Assembly: GCF_014205765.1 (NCBI RefSeq)
Contig: NZ_JACIIZ010000003.1
Coordinates: forward strand, 248,001-312,000
DNA length: 64,000 nt
Source: Nitrospirillum iridis
GTDB taxonomy: Bacteria > Pseudomonadota > Alphaproteobacteria > Azospirillales > Azospirillaceae
Direction: 5' to 3'
Part shown: piece by piece, positions 41,073-49,693 of the stretch
How the letters are laid out: every line of letters starts with the position of its first letter
How positions within the stretch are numbered: position 1 is the first letter of the stretch
Program-made: the position numbers and the translations under genes
Notes under the pieces: model-generated
Database searches by the model: none
What the model was told of the DNA's origin: nothing
What the model saw: the letters and a program-made list of their open reading frames with translations, nothing else

Positions 41073-42671
41073 TCAGCCGTGGGTGGTCTTGGATGCTGAT
41101 GCGGGGGTGGTGTCTGCGGCCACCCGATGGGCCAGTTCCGCCACCGTGCGGTGGGCGGCCAGCACGCCGCCTTCCTGCCAACTGGGTAGCTGGCTCAGAT
41201 GCGCGCCACTGAAATAGACGCGACCGGCGGGTTGGTTCAACAGGGCATAGGCGGCGGGGTTGTTGCCGTCCTGGTCCCAGTGCAGCCAGGGACCCAGGTT
41301 GAACGGCACCTTGCTCCAGTTCACCACCAGCGGCTGGGCCAGGTCCCGTCCATGGCCGGGATGCAGGCGCTCCACCGACGCGCGGGCCAGGGCCACCTGG
41401 TCGGCCAGGCCGCGCTTTTGGAAATCCGCTGCGGTCTTGCCGGCGTTGTATGTCGCCACCAGCAGGCCCCGCGCCTGATGGTAGCCGCCGCTGGGATACC
41501 AGATCAGCGAGGTCTCGCCGCCGGTGTAGGAAATCCCGCCATAGATCTGCTCCCTCTCCCAGAAGCGCGGGGCCTCGAACGCCACCTTGTTGGCGGCGTC
41601 ATAGACGGCCCCGCTGATCGCGGCCTTCACCGGGGCGGGGAAGTCGCTGTCGATGCCGGCCAGGACGGGCAGGGGGATGGTGACCACGGCGTAGTCAGCG
41701 GCCACCTCCTGGCGCTGGCCACCCAGCCGGTCGCGATAGCGGACGCGCACCCCATCCGGCGCGCTCCGGATTTGCTCCACCACCGCGTTGAGGCGCGGCG
41801 GGCTTTTCAAGGCGCGGGCCAAGGCCGCCGGAATGCGGTCCATGCCGCCCGCCGGCTGGAACATGGTGGCCTGCATCAGGACGATTTCCTCGAACAGGAT
41901 GGCGGGGGGCACCGTCTCCTCTCCCAGCAGATCGCGCAAGGGCAGGGGCGGGCGGCGCGTGCCCACCTGGTCCGCCGCTCCCGGCGGCTGGATATAGCCC
42001 GAGCGGTCGGATCCCTCGTAGCGGGAGTCCGGCGTCAGGTCGCCATAGGATTTCAGGAAGGTCAGCAGGCGCTCCTTGTCCTCCGCCGTCAGTTCCTGGT
42101 CCAGCGCCCCGCGCTGGGTCGCCTTGGCCAACAGTTCCGACAGGCCGCCACGCACGTCGTTCACCGCCTGGCGCTGTTGAATGGGCCGGCCGCCATTGGC
42201 GCGGGTGGTTTGGACCAGGGCGCTGCGGCTGCTGTTCACCTCCACCTCCAGCGGCACCTTGAGGTCGCGGGCATAGCCCAGCAGGCCCTGGTGATGGCTG
42301 GGAATGCGGGCGGGGCCGGCATTGAAGTAAAGGCCGCTCGATAGGCGGGCGGTCTGGTCGGCCTCGCCCGCCAGTTCGATGCGGTCGCCGTCGCGGATGG
42401 ACCATGTGCGGCCGCCGACACGGGCCCGCGCCTCCAGCACCACGACGTCGAAGCCGGCGCGTTCCAGCTCATACGCCGTCACCAGCCCGGCGATGCCGGC
42501 GCCCAGCACGACGACCTTGCGGCCCCGGCCGATGGCGACCGGCAGGCTGGGCGGCCCGGCATAGGCGGCGGGCACGGCCAGCAGGCCCAGCGCCGTCATG
42601 GTGGAATAAGCGGCGGCGGTGCCGCCCCACTGGGCCGCGCGGGCCAGCAGGCGCCGACGGGTGATGGCCAT
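41073..42671 (-). CDS. FAD-dependent amine/L-amino-acid oxidase, Tat-type leader
   Basis: 532 aa. The N-terminus TRRRLLARAAQWGG plus hydrophobic run is a twin-arginine leader, so it is exported folded with FAD. VVVLGAGIAGLVTAYELERA and VVVLEARARVGGRTW form the dinucleotide fold; the C-terminal region VYFSGAHLSQLPSWQEGGVL is the FAD-closing segment of the monoamine oxidase/LAAO family. Oxidises a primary amine or amino acid to the imine with release of H2O2. The in-frame codons upstream of 42671 lack leader features and are rejected. The exported RidA downstream would hydrolyse the imine. Confidence 0.9.
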   Translation of the reverse strand: MAITRRRLLARAAQWGGTAAAYSTMTALGLLAVPAAYAGPPSLPVAIGRGRKVVVLGAGIAGLVTAYELERAGFDVVVLEARARVGGRTWSIRDGDRIELAGEADQTARLSSGLYFNAGPARIPSHHQGLLGYARDLKVPLEVEVNSSRSALVQTTRANGGRPIQQRQAVNDVRGGLSELLAKATQRGALDQELTAEDKERLLTFLKSYGDLTPDSRYEGSDRSGYIQPPGAADQVGTRRPPLPLRDLLGEETVPPAILFEEIVLMQATMFQPAGGMDRIPAALARALKSPPRLNAVVEQIRSAPDGVRVRYRDRLGGQRQEVAADYAVVTIPLPVLAGIDSDFPAPVKAAISGAVYDAANKVAFEAPRFWEREQIYGGISYTGGETSLIWYPSGGYHQARGLLVATYNAGKTAADFQKRGLADQVALARASVERLHPGHGRDLAQPLVVNWSKVPFNLGPWLHWDQDGNNPAAYALLNQPAGRVYFSGAHLSQLPSWQEGGVLAAHRTVAELAHRVAADTTPASASKTTHG

Positions 42672-43043
42672 CCTTCGATCCTTCCCTTGATCTTTATGCC
42701 GCTGTTGGCGGAACGATCCGGAGGCGACAGTGCCCATGCTGAAGAAAGGGCGCTATTTAAATTAGCTCAACTTTTTTTGGGAAACGCTGGACTATTCAAT
42801 ATTTTAAAAAGGTGGCCGCTATTTCCCCCTGCGATGCACTTAATTCGTATGGATGTGTCACGGGCACGCTTCCTGCTGCTCATAATTTGATGCCGGCTCA
42901 ACCGATACATTGGGCAAACCAATTTGTGCGGCGCAACCCGGGCGGACAACCCTGGGTGCGGCGGGTCCGGGCGGGTGTTGCGCTCCCCCGGCCAGCGCCA
43001 GCAGCACATCCCAATCAAAAGAAAATCCGAAGGGGGCCACCTC
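42672..43043. promoter_or_regulatory. Divergent promoter region, amine oxidase versus TonB receptor
   Basis: 372 bp without a gene. AT-rich between about 42745 and 42860. Contains a near-perfect palindrome GCTATTTAAATTAGC (42752-42766) some 80 bases upstream of the oxidase start, which could be a shared operator. AAGGGGG precedes the receptor start. No further element recognised. Confidence 0.45.
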
Positions 43044-45470
43044 ATGCCAATAGCCGTGTCACATCGCATCCGTCTCCGCCTTCTGACTGGCGGCGGCCTG
43101 CTCGCCCTGGCCGCCGGCCTTCCCGGTGCCGTGTTGGCCGCCAGTCCCGCATCTTCCCCGGCGCCGGACGCCGCCGCCGATGTCAGTGAAATCATCGTCA
43201 CCGGCACGCGGGAGTCGGGAAAACGGGCGCAGGACAGCCTGACCTCTATCGAGGTGCTGGGGGGTGAGGCCTTGCAGGCCACCGGCCAGACCAACCTGCT
43301 GGACGCCCTGCGCGGCACCCTGCCGTCCTTCACCGCCGACCAGTTCGGCGGCGACGTGGGCAATCTCGTCCGCTCCGCCCGCCTGCGGGGCTTGAGCCCT
43401 GGCCAGACCCTGGTGCTGGTGAACGGCAAGCGGCGGCACAACTCCGCCAACATCTACGCCGACGGCGGACCCAATGGCGGTTCCAACCCCGCCGACCTGG
43501 ATTTCATTCCGCTCGATGCCATCGACCATATCGAGGTGCTGCGGGATGGCGCCGCCGCCCAGTACGGGTCGGACGCCATCGCCGGCGTGATCAACATCAT
43601 CCTGAAGAAGGATGACAGCGGCACCCACGTTTCCACCCTGGGCGGGATCACCGGCCGGGGCGATGGCGGCACGGCCCAGGGCTCGGTCTTTCACGGCTTC
43701 GACCTGGGTGACGGCGGCTTCGTCAACGTCACCGCCGACTACCGCCACCACGACTTCACCAACCGCACCGGGGACGACCCGCGCGCGCCGTCCGGCACGG
43801 TGGTGAAGGGCCGTATTTACGGCGACCCGCTCAGCGACCTGGTCAACCTGGGCTACAATGCCGAGGCGCCGCTGACCCCCAGCGTCACCTTCTACAGCTT
43901 CGGCACCGCCAGCCATCGGTCGGCGGAATCGTATGAGAACTGGCGCACCGGCACCAAGATCCCCACGCTATGGCCCAACGGCTTTTTCCCCGAGGAGACC
44001 ATCGAGGAATACGATGTCGGCTTCACCCTGGGCGCCCGGGGCGACAACCTGGCCGGCTGGCGCTGGGACCTCAGCAGCACCTATGGCCACGACTGGCTGA
44101 ACATCGGGGTCATCAATTCCGGCAACCCCAACTTGGCCAATGTCGGCAGCGGCTTCTACAACGCCGCCTACGCCCATCAGACCGACTTCACCGCCGGCAA
44201 GCTCGTTTCCACCCAGCAGACCACCAACCTGGATCTGGTGCGGGAATTCCCCCTGCCGTTTTTCGCCACGCCGCTGAACGTGGCCTGGGGCCTGGAACAT
44301 CGCTATGACGCCTATGAGGTGGTGGCGGGCGAATACGCGTCCTACGCCGCCGGCGGTTCCGCGTCCTACGCCGGTTTCACGCCCACCGACGCCCACACCG
44401 CCGACCGCAACAGCGCCGCCGCCTACATCGACCTGTCGACCCAAGTGGTCAAGAACTGGCAGGTCGAGTTGGCGGGCCGGGTGGAGCACTATGATGATTT
44501 CGGCGAAAGCGAGAGCGGCCGCATCATCAGCCGCTATGACTTCACCCCCTGGCTGGCGTTGCGCGGGGCGGTGGGCAACGGCTTCCGCGCGCCCACCCTG
44601 GCGCAGCAGTATTTCTCCGCCCTGAACGTCAGCCCGACCTCGGCCTCGCTGCAATTGCCGGTCAATTCGCCGGGCGCCACGCTGCTGGGGGTACAGCCGC
44701 TGAAGCCCGAGACCTCGACGGAGTACAGCGCCGGCATCGTCCTGGAGCCGGCGAAAGGCCTGCACGCCACCCTGGATTTCTATCAGATCGAAATCCAGAA
44801 CCGCATCATCAACTCCGGCGCGCTCAGCGGCGCGCTGGCGCAACAGGCCATCCTGGCCAATGGCGCCACCCTGCCGGCAGGAATTTCGGCCGCCAACACC
44901 TCCGTCACCTTTTATCTGAATGGGGTCGACACCCGCTCCCAGGGGGCCGACCTGAACCTGGACTACACCACCGACTTCGGCGCCCTGGGGTCGGTCAAGT
45001 GGACGTTGGCCGGCAACTACAACGTCACCAGCATCCTGAAGCAGCAGGCCGCACCCAAGGCCCTGACCGGTGTCACCATCCTGGACCAGACGGCCATCAC
45101 GTCGCTCACCTCCTATGACCCGCGCAGCAAGATCACCCTGGGCGCCAATTGGCGCCTGGGCGCTTGGGACGTGACATTGCGGGAAACCCGCTGGGGCCAC
45201 AGCTACTATGTCGCGCACGATTACAGCAGCGTGGGCGACTATGTGGCCCGCGCGGTCAGCCCGGCCTTCCTGACCGACCTGAACGTGGGCTACCGCGTGA
45301 GCGAGGGCTTCCGTGTCGATGTGGGGGCGCAGAACCTGTTCGACCGGTATCCGGCCAAGACCAATCCGGCCACGCGCTGGTTCGGCATCAACGTCGACAC
45401 CTATCCGCAGAACACGCCCTATGGGTTCAACGGCGGCTATTACTACGTGAAGCTGGCGGCGGATTTCTGA
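43044..45470 (+). CDS. TonB-dependent receptor (no STN domain)
   Basis: 808 aa. Signal peptide 1-32, then a TonB-box-like SEIIVTGTRESGKRAQDSLT, plug with LLDALRGTLPSFTADQFG, LVNGKRRHNSANIY and DHIEVLRDGAAAQYGSDAIA, then the barrel ending YGFNGGYYYVKLAADF. The plug wording is that of receptors grouped with vitamin- or peptide/iron-type substrates in Caulobacter-like bacteria; the ligand is unknown. ATG at 43044 is preferred because it begins the signal peptide. Faces the amine oxidase/RidA pair across a divergent promoter, so it may import the amine substrate. Confidence 0.93.
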   Translation: MPIAVSHRIRLRLLTGGGLLALAAGLPGAVLAASPASSPAPDAAADVSEIIVTGTRESGKRAQDSLTSIEVLGGEALQATGQTNLLDALRGTLPSFTADQFGGDVGNLVRSARLRGLSPGQTLVLVNGKRRHNSANIYADGGPNGGSNPADLDFIPLDAIDHIEVLRDGAAAQYGSDAIAGVINIILKKDDSGTHVSTLGGITGRGDGGTAQGSVFHGFDLGDGGFVNVTADYRHHDFTNRTGDDPRAPSGTVVKGRIYGDPLSDLVNLGYNAEAPLTPSVTFYSFGTASHRSAESYENWRTGTKIPTLWPNGFFPEETIEEYDVGFTLGARGDNLAGWRWDLSSTYGHDWLNIGVINSGNPNLANVGSGFYNAAYAHQTDFTAGKLVSTQQTTNLDLVREFPLPFFATPLNVAWGLEHRYDAYEVVAGEYASYAAGGSASYAGFTPTDAHTADRNSAAAYIDLSTQVVKNWQVELAGRVEHYDDFGESESGRIISRYDFTPWLALRGAVGNGFRAPTLAQQYFSALNVSPTSASLQLPVNSPGATLLGVQPLKPETSTEYSAGIVLEPAKGLHATLDFYQIEIQNRIINSGALSGALAQQAILANGATLPAGISAANTSVTFYLNGVDTRSQGADLNLDYTTDFGALGSVKWTLAGNYNVTSILKQQAAPKALTGVTILDQTAITSLTSYDPRSKITLGANWRLGAWDVTLRETRWGHSYYVAHDYSSVGDYVARAVSPAFLTDLNVGYRVSEGFRVDVGAQNLFDRYPAKTNPATRWFGINVDTYPQNTPYGFNGGYYYVKLAADF

Positions 45471-45485
45471 TCCCGCCTGGTAACG

Positions 45486-45522
45486 CCCACCACCCCATCC
45501 TGCCGAAGAATGGGGTGGTGGG
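45486..45522. terminator. Strong bidirectional hairpin between TonB receptor and creatininase-family gene
   Basis: Arms CCCACCACCCCAT and ATGGGGTGGTGGG, perfect 13 bp, 11-base loop, midway between two converging stops. T-tracts are weak on both sides, but the stem is the longest perfect one in the window. Confidence 0.75.
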
Positions 45523-45532
45523 TGAACTTTCC

Positions 45533-46285
45533 TTACAGGACAGGCGCCTCATCGCCGAAGGCCGCGACCTCGGCCACCAGGCCGGTCACCGCCAGGCGGA
45601 CCAGTTCCCCGCCCTTTTCCGGCGTGGCGAGCGCAGGGTCGGAGCCCATGCGGCCATCGGGATGACGGGCGCGGAAGTCCAGCGCCTCGCGGATGGGGCC
45701 GGAGCCCGCGACTTGGGGCGCATAGTTGGCGCTCTTGATGGCGTCGGGATAGGCCCACTGGGTGACGGCGATTTCCGACGGCGTCGCGTGGCTGCCGTGC
45801 CCCACCGGAAACTGCCGCTGCGCCAGGGCGTTGACGCCCGGCAGGTCCCACCAGTTCCGCAGCTTGCAGGCGAAGCCGGCGGGGCGCCTGGCGAAGCTGG
45901 CCTCGGCATAGAGTTCGGAGAAGGCGGCCTCAATGGTGGCGATGTTGCCGCCATGGCCGTTCAGGAAGTAGATGCGCTGGAAGCCATGCACCGCCAGCGA
46001 CCGCACCCAGTCGCCGATCGCCGCCATGAAGGTGGACGGGCGCAGGCTGATGGTCCCGGGGAAGCCCAGATGGTGCTGGGCCATGCCGATGTTGAAGGTG
46101 GGCCCGACCAGGATGTCGGCGCCGCCCTTGTGCGCCTCATGCGCGATGATCTCGGGGCACAGCCAGTCGGTCCCCAGCAGGCCGGTGGGGCCGTGCTGCT
46201 CGTTGGAGCCGATGGGAATGACGATGGTCTTTGAGCGTTCCAGGAATTGCCCGACTTCGGACCAGGTGGACAGGTGGAGCAGCAT
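45533..46285 (-). CDS. Creatininase-family amidohydrolase
   Basis: 250 aa. Metal-binding pattern IPIGSNEQHGPTGLLGTD (Glu29, His31, Asp40) and FLNGHGGN near 105-112, with ATPSEIAVTQW later, are diagnostic. Family members hydrolyse cyclic amides such as creatinine or act in cofactor and formamide chemistry (MftE, FAPy deformylase). No creatine pathway gene is nearby. The ATG at 46285 begins the conserved part. A substrate cannot be named. Confidence 0.88.
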   Translation of the reverse strand: MLLHLSTWSEVGQFLERSKTIVIPIGSNEQHGPTGLLGTDWLCPEIIAHEAHKGGADILVGPTFNIGMAQHHLGFPGTISLRPSTFMAAIGDWVRSLAVHGFQRIYFLNGHGGNIATIEAAFSELYAEASFARRPAGFACKLRNWWDLPGVNALAQRQFPVGHGSHATPSEIAVTQWAYPDAIKSANYAPQVAGSGPIREALDFRARHPDGRMGSDPALATPEKGGELVRLAVTGLVAEVAAFGDEAPVL

Positions 46286-46367
46286 GGGATGGTTCCTCGA
46301 CAGCCATATCGCTTGGGCGCACCATAAGGACGCGCGCCGCCGAAGGCATCCCAAAACCGAACGCCCC

Positions 46368-47744
46368 TCAACCGAGCGTGATGCGCATGACGCAGCCGGG
46401 CCGCCCCTCGGAAACGTCTAGCTGAAAGCCGTGCAACTGCACCACGGCGGCGACCAGGCTGAGGCCCAGGCCATTTCCGGGGGTGTGGCGGGCGTGGTCG
46501 CCACGGGTGAAGCGGCGGAACATGGCTTGGCGCTGCTCGGCGGAGATGCCGGGGCCGGTGTCGCGCACCATGATCTCCGGCGGTTGCCCGGCCCCCTGAT
46601 GCAGGGTCAGGCTGACCGCGCCGCCGGGGGGCGTGAACTTGATGGCGTTGTCCAGCAGATTGCCCAACGCCTCGAACAACAGGTCGGCGTCGCCGGTGAC
46701 GACGCTGGTGGGCTGGATATCGGCGGTGAAGGACAAGTCCCGGGCGGCCGCCAACGGCTCGTACAATTCGGACGCGGCGGAGGCCAGGGCCGCCGGCTCC
46801 ACCGGGGCGAAGCCGGCGCGGCGGCGGCCATCTTCCACCTCCGCGATGCGCAGCAGGGCGCGGAAGGTGGCCAGGATCTGATCGGTATCGGCGATGGCGT
46901 CTTCCATCGCCGCGCGATGGGCCTCGACATCGCCACCCCGGCGCAGCGCGCCCTCCAGCCGGGTGCGCAACCGGGTAAGGGGGGTGCGCAGGTCGTGGGC
47001 GATGTTGTCGCCCGCGGCCTTCACGTCGGTGATCAGCCCCTCGATCTTGGCCAGCATGGCGTTGACGATGGCGGCCAGCTTGTCGAAATCGTCGCCCGAC
47101 CCCCGCGTCGGCAGCCGTTGGGACAGATCCCCCGCCATGATGGTGGCGCTGGCGCGGTGGATGGCCTCGATCCGGCGCAGCGTGCCGAAACTCAACACCA
47201 GCCCGCCGGCCAGCGCCAGGCCCACGCTGCCGGCCAGACCCGCCGCCATGGCGCGCAGGATCAACTCGCGCACCTCATGGACCTCATGGGTGCGCAGCGC
47301 CAGGACCAGCACGCCGCCGTCGGCCAGGCGGCGGGCGATGCCCCGGGCCGGGCGGGGGTGTTCCAGGGCGGCCGGGGCGCCATGCGGCAGGCTGTGCACC
47401 CGTCCGTCCGCACCCTGCAGTTCCGGCGGCAGGGCGTCCAGATTGCCAGCCAGCATCCGGCCGTCGGGTGCCAGCAGCAGCGCTTTCCAGTAGCCCCGGC
47501 TGTCGCTGTCCACCAGGTTTTCGATGTGGGTGCGCTGTTCGAGCGGCGAGGTGTGTAGGAACTCCTCCGTCTCGCGCATCAGGGTGTCGTCCAGCCGGCG
47601 GGTCAGGAACACGCCCGTACGCCAGTAGACGATCCCCAGTACCAGCACGACGGCGGTGATCATCAGCACGCCGAACAACAGGGTCATGCGGAAGGCCGTG
47701 GTGCGCGGCAGATCCGCCAGGCGGAAGCGCTCAATCCGGGGCAT
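46368..47744 (-). CDS. Sensor histidine kinase (EnvZ/QseC-like organisation)
   Basis: 458 aa. Two membrane segments (about 19-41 and 162-186) flank a 120-residue periplasmic sensor; HAMP follows (IHRASATIMAGDLSQRLPTR), then the H-box IAHDLRTPLTRLRTRLE with His250, the N-box NLLDNAIKFTPPGG, and the G-boxes RDTGPGIS and GNGLGLSLV. The start ATG at 47744 overlaps the response regulator by 14 bases. Stimulus unknown; sits close to an efflux operon. Confidence 0.93.
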   Translation of the reverse strand: MPRIERFRLADLPRTTAFRMTLLFGVLMITAVVLVLGIVYWRTGVFLTRRLDDTLMRETEEFLHTSPLEQRTHIENLVDSDSRGYWKALLLAPDGRMLAGNLDALPPELQGADGRVHSLPHGAPAALEHPRPARGIARRLADGGVLVLALRTHEVHEVRELILRAMAAGLAGSVGLALAGGLVLSFGTLRRIEAIHRASATIMAGDLSQRLPTRGSGDDFDKLAAIVNAMLAKIEGLITDVKAAGDNIAHDLRTPLTRLRTRLEGALRRGGDVEAHRAAMEDAIADTDQILATFRALLRIAEVEDGRRRAGFAPVEPAALASAASELYEPLAAARDLSFTADIQPTSVVTGDADLLFEALGNLLDNAIKFTPPGGAVSLTLHQGAGQPPEIMVRDTGPGISAEQRQAMFRRFTRGDHARHTPGNGLGLSLVAAVVQLHGFQLDVSEGRPGCVMRITLG

Positions 47745-48411
47745 GCAGGCGCCAGCCCCCACCGCGCACGGTGCGGATCATTGGATCCTCGGCATCCAGA
47801 TCGACCTTGCGGCGCAGGCGGCCGATATGGACGTCGATGACGTTGGTGCCTGGGTCGAAGCTGTATTCCCAGACGGCCTGGTACAGCATCGACCGGGTCA
47901 GGGCCTGTTCGGCGTTGCGGACGAAATATTCCAGCAGGCGGAATTCCCGGGGCGTCAGGTCCAACACGCGGGTACCCCGCGTCGCCCGCCGCCCCACCAA
48001 GTCCATGGCCAGGGGCCCCACCTGCAACAGGGTGCCGTCGGGCTTGTCGCCCCGGCGGCGGGCCAGCGCCATGACACGCGCCACCAGTTCGGCCAGGGCG
48101 AAGGGCTTGGTCAGGTAATCGTCGCCGCCGGCGCGCAGGCCCCGCACCTTGTCGTCCACCCCGTCCAGGGCGCTGACGACCAGCACCGGCGTGGTGACAC
48201 CACCCCGCCGCAAATCCGCCAGCAGGCTCAACCCGTCCAGGCCGGGCAGCAGGCGGTCCAGGGTGATGGCGTCATAGGTGCCATCGCGCGCCGCGGCCAG
48301 GCCGGTGGGACCATCGTGACACACGTCGACGCCGTAACCCTCCGCCTTCAGCGCGTCCACGATCTCCCGCGCGGTGCGCTGTTCATCTTCGATCACCAAT
48401 ATCCTGGGCAT
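47731..48411 (-). CDS. OmpR/PhoB-family response regulator
   Basis: 226 aa. Receiver domain with acidic pocket Glu8/Asp9, phospho-acceptor Asp52 in LDRLLPGLDG, VSALDG, and the KPF lysine in DDYLTKPFALAEL. The C-terminal winged helix has LDLTPREFRLLEYFVRNAEQ and VIDVHIGRLRRKVD, GGGWRL. Overlaps the kinase gene. The 152-bp region to the divergent beta-propeller gene holds the repeat at 48488-48507, a candidate autoregulatory site. Confidence 0.95.
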   Translation of the reverse strand: MPRILVIEDEQRTAREIVDALKAEGYGVDVCHDGPTGLAAARDGTYDAITLDRLLPGLDGLSLLADLRRGGVTTPVLVVSALDGVDDKVRGLRAGGDDYLTKPFALAELVARVMALARRRGDKPDGTLLQVGPLAMDLVGRRATRGTRVLDLTPREFRLLEYFVRNAEQALTRSMLYQAVWEYSFDPGTNVIDVHIGRLRRKVDLDAEDPMIRTVRGGGWRLHAPD

Positions 48412-48487
48412 GGGGATACACCGCTGGGGGCTGCAGAGGGGGCACGATACCGGCCTTGGTGTCGCAGGGCACCTGGGGACGTGGCCC

Positions 48488-48507
48488 TTAACGCAAAAGT
48501 TAGCGTT
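48488..48507. promoter_or_regulatory. Candidate binding site of the OmpR-type regulator
   Basis: TTAACGC and TTAGCGT stand as direct repeats 12 bases apart; the same stretch includes the inverted AACGC/GCGTT. Located 77 bases upstream of the response regulator start and 57 upstream of the divergent beta-propeller gene. Confidence 0.4.
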
Positions 48508-48563
48508 CTCGCGCCCGGCATACGGTTATTGAGCAAGCGGCTCCCCCTGTTGGAAGAAGAACA

Positions 48564-49571
48564 ATGCCCGCCCTTTCCCATCGTCTGGCCGCCGTCATCG
48601 CCCCCCTGCTGCTGGCCGCCCCCGCGCTCGCCGCCCAGCCGCCCTATCACGAGGTCGCCCGCATCCCCGCGCCGGATGGACCGTGGGACTACGCCAGCGT
48701 GGATACGGCCGCGCGGCGGCTGTACGTCGGGCGGGCCGATGGCGTACTGGCGCTGGATCTGGACAGCGGCCGCCTGACGCCCACTTTGGTGGCGGGCCAG
48801 CGGGTGCATGGCATCCTGCCGCTGGACGGTGGCTTGGCCATCAGCAGCAATGGCGACAGCAACACCGCCACCCTGTTCCAGGGCGCGGACGGCGCCGTGT
48901 TGGCCACCTTCGCCACCGGCGCCAAGCCTGATGCCGTGGTGCAAGCGGGTGCGCTGGTGGCGGTGATGGATGGCAAGCAGGGCGACATCACCCTGATCGA
49001 TCCCGTCCGCCGCGTCGTCACCGGCCACGTCGATGTGGGTGGCGCGCTGGAATTCGCCGCGATGGATGGGCAGGGGCACCTCTACGTCAATGTTGAGGAC
49101 AGGAACGAGCTGGTGGTGGTGGATGTGGCCGCCCATGCGGTGCTCGCCCGGCGACGTCTGCCCGACTGCGACGGCCCCACCGGCCTGGCCTTGGATCCCG
49201 CCACGGGCGTGCTGGTATCGGCATGCGCCAGTGGCCGGGCCGTGGTCATGGCGGCAAGCGACGGCCGCGTCCTGGCCAGCCTGCCCATCGCCCAGGGGGC
49301 CGACGCCGTCATCCTGGATGCCAGGAACCATCGTTTCCTCATCCCCTGCGGCAAGGAGGGCGTACTGACGGTGTTGAGCCCGGACGCCCAGGGCGCCTTG
49401 GCCGTGACGGCCACGGTGCCCACGGCCAAGGGGGCCCGCACCGGCGCCCTGGATCCGGTGACCGGTCGCGTTTATCTGCCGGTGGGTACACGGCTGGCAG
49501 GCAAGGCCGGGCAGCCGGCTGGTTTCGAACCCGGCAGCTTCCACCTGTTGGTGATGGAGCCCGCGCCGTAA
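48564..49571 (+). CDS. Exported YncE-like beta-propeller protein
   Basis: 335 aa. Signal peptide 1-24, then repeated four-strand blades with DxAxRxLYVG-like wording (VDTAARRLYVGRADGVLALD, LDPATGVLVSACASGRAVVM, LDPVTGRVYLPVGT). Seven-blade YVTN/NHL-like propellers of this type bind ligands or proteins in the periplasm; the function is not established. GAAGAAG lies before the ATG. Divergent from the two-component system and upstream of the efflux operon in the same direction (122 bp gap), so the regulator may control it. Confidence 0.85.
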   Translation: MPALSHRLAAVIAPLLLAAPALAAQPPYHEVARIPAPDGPWDYASVDTAARRLYVGRADGVLALDLDSGRLTPTLVAGQRVHGILPLDGGLAISSNGDSNTATLFQGADGAVLATFATGAKPDAVVQAGALVAVMDGKQGDITLIDPVRRVVTGHVDVGGALEFAAMDGQGHLYVNVEDRNELVVVDVAAHAVLARRRLPDCDGPTGLALDPATGVLVSACASGRAVVMAASDGRVLASLPIAQGADAVILDARNHRFLIPCGKEGVLTVLSPDAQGALAVTATVPTAKGARTGALDPVTGRVYLPVGTRLAGKAGQPAGFEPGSFHLLVMEPAP

Positions 49572-49693
49572 GCCATGTCCGGGAATTACAATTTTGTGAG
49601 TAACGAATACTAACCGAGAAGTTATTTGATCATCGGGATGCTTCTGCCGTCTCTGTGAATCCACATTCTGACTTATCCTGGTGAAGAGACCGG

